Below are positions 63,682 through 64,000 of a stretch of DNA of 64,000 bases, piece by piece. The notes under the pieces were generated by a model. That model was not told where the DNA came from and made no database searches. It saw only the letters and a list, made by a program, of their open reading frames with translations. The DNA lies in assembly GCF_963678635.1 (NCBI RefSeq), contig NC_087062.1:47725283-47789282 (forward strand). Reading direction: 5' to 3'. The position numbers and the translations under genes are program-made. Origin of the DNA: Symsagittifera roscoffensis. Its lineage: Eukaryota > Xenacoelomorpha > Acoela > Convolutidae. Position 1 is the stretch's first letter, and each line of letters starts with the position of its first letter.

Positions 63682-64000
63682 GCCGACAACTTGGATCCCT
63701 ACACCGATCAAATTCCCACCCAACCAACCTCACCACTCCAATCCCAATAATACCACTTTTTGCTTTTCCGCCACCCGATTTCCCATCCAGTAATGTAACA
63801 TCCGGCATGAATTCCGATACTAATTCACACATCTCAGTTTTATACTCCATCTCACAACTCAATAACCCGAATATTGAAACCCCCGATGAATTTGCCGACT
63901 CTGAACCATCTCCATCAAATAATTTTCACACCAACCCCTTAAATTTTTCCCAACCCCCTTTTCAACCCATACTACCAAATAACCCTGACCCAACCAATTC
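63678..64000 (+). CDS. B-out last ORF, N-terminal part only
   Basis: Starts with the ATGA overlap with the env stop. The first 107 codons are in the window: Ser/Pro/Asn-rich, nearly the same as the B-in 601-aa ORF (MSRQLGSLHRSNSHPTNL start). Continues beyond the window. Confidence 0.7.
   Translation, partial: MSRQLGSLHRSNSHPTNLTTPIPIIPLFAFPPPDFPSSNVTSGMNSDTNSHISVLYSISQLNNPNIETPDEFADSEPSPSNNFHTNPLNFSQPPFQPILPNNPDPTN

Larger units (their letters stand above)
29672..64000 (+). mobile_element. B-out: giant Ty3/gypsy retrovirus-like element, split by B-in, 3-prime end outside window
   Basis: The plus-strand element starts with an LTR at 29672 and runs past the window end. It is interrupted at 32912/51824 by the B-in insertion; without B-in and one ATAC duplication its gag reads straight on. 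Order: LTR, leader ORF, structured leader, basic ORF1, gag-pol, two tiny hydrophobic ORFs, AUG-less ORF, env-like gene, last ORF (start only). It is itself inserted into decayed element A. The 4 bases before it are CCTG; the matching duplication would be beyond the window. Coding strand is A-rich and G-poor throughout. Confidence 0.9.

Noticed and set aside
1-64000. CRISPR array, bacterial operon, tRNA or rRNA genes
   Set aside because: No regularly spaced repeats, no ribosome-binding-site-led gene clusters, no cloverleaf or rRNA sequence seen.

Overview
The window is eukaryotic and very probably from an invertebrate animal. Three candidate exons of a multi-pass membrane protein have good GT/AG boundaries and matching phase. 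Nearly everything else is transposable-element sequence, mostly LTR retrotransposons of the Ty3/gypsy (Metaviridae) type with retrovirus-like accessory genes. I see no bacterial operons, rRNA, tRNA or CRISPR, and I cannot name the species.

Layout. (1) 1-15.7 kb is AT-rich host DNA. Exons at 2345-2619, 5576-5722 and 12828-13049 (+) can be joined in phase 0. The second intron carries a decayed LTR element, here called element C (6312-12426, minus strand), with a perfect CAGTT target-site duplication on both sides. Its RT core is deleted and it has an internal 613-bp-period duplication. Two copies of a hAT-like MITE candidate lie nearby. (2) 15.7-29.67 kb is element A, a decayed GC-richer retroelement on the minus strand. 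It retains an RNase H-integrase linker, an integrase, a GPY/F module, an acidic tail and a macrodomain-like segment, followed by a gag-like/coiled-coil/SGNH (GDSL)-hydrolase polyprotein broken by stops and frameshifts. (3) From 29,672 to the window end lies a giant Ty3/gypsy retrovirus-like element in plus orientation (B-out). A second copy of the same family in minus orientation (B-in, 32,913-51,819, 18,907 bp, two apparently identical 410-bp LTRs, 4-bp ATAC target-site duplication) is inserted in its gag. The apparent fragments at 29.7-32.9 and 51.8-64.0 kb are therefore two halves of one element.

The two B copies differ by a few percent and can be compared. Shared order: LTR - short leader ORF (77 aa) - about 1 kb leader with hairpin modules - 155-aa basic ORF overlapping gag - single-frame gag-protease-RT-RNase H-integrase (about 2,747 codons in B-out) - TATA-like element - two tiny hydrophobic ORFs - an about 377-codon ORF with no AUG - signal-peptide-bearing envelope-like glycoprotein - a 601-aa ORF of unknown function overlapping env by ATGA - 1.6 kb 3-prime region - LTR. 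This is far larger and more gene-rich than a typical Ty3/gypsy element (about 5-8 kb) and is the most interesting system in the window.

Both B copies are defective, in different places. B-out is split by B-in, has Gly at the first RNase H Asp and has a 1-nt env frameshift. B-in has two TGA stops and one frameshift in gag-pol, and an 8-nt deletion in env, yet its LTRs look identical. It was therefore inserted recently and was probably copied with enzymes supplied in trans.
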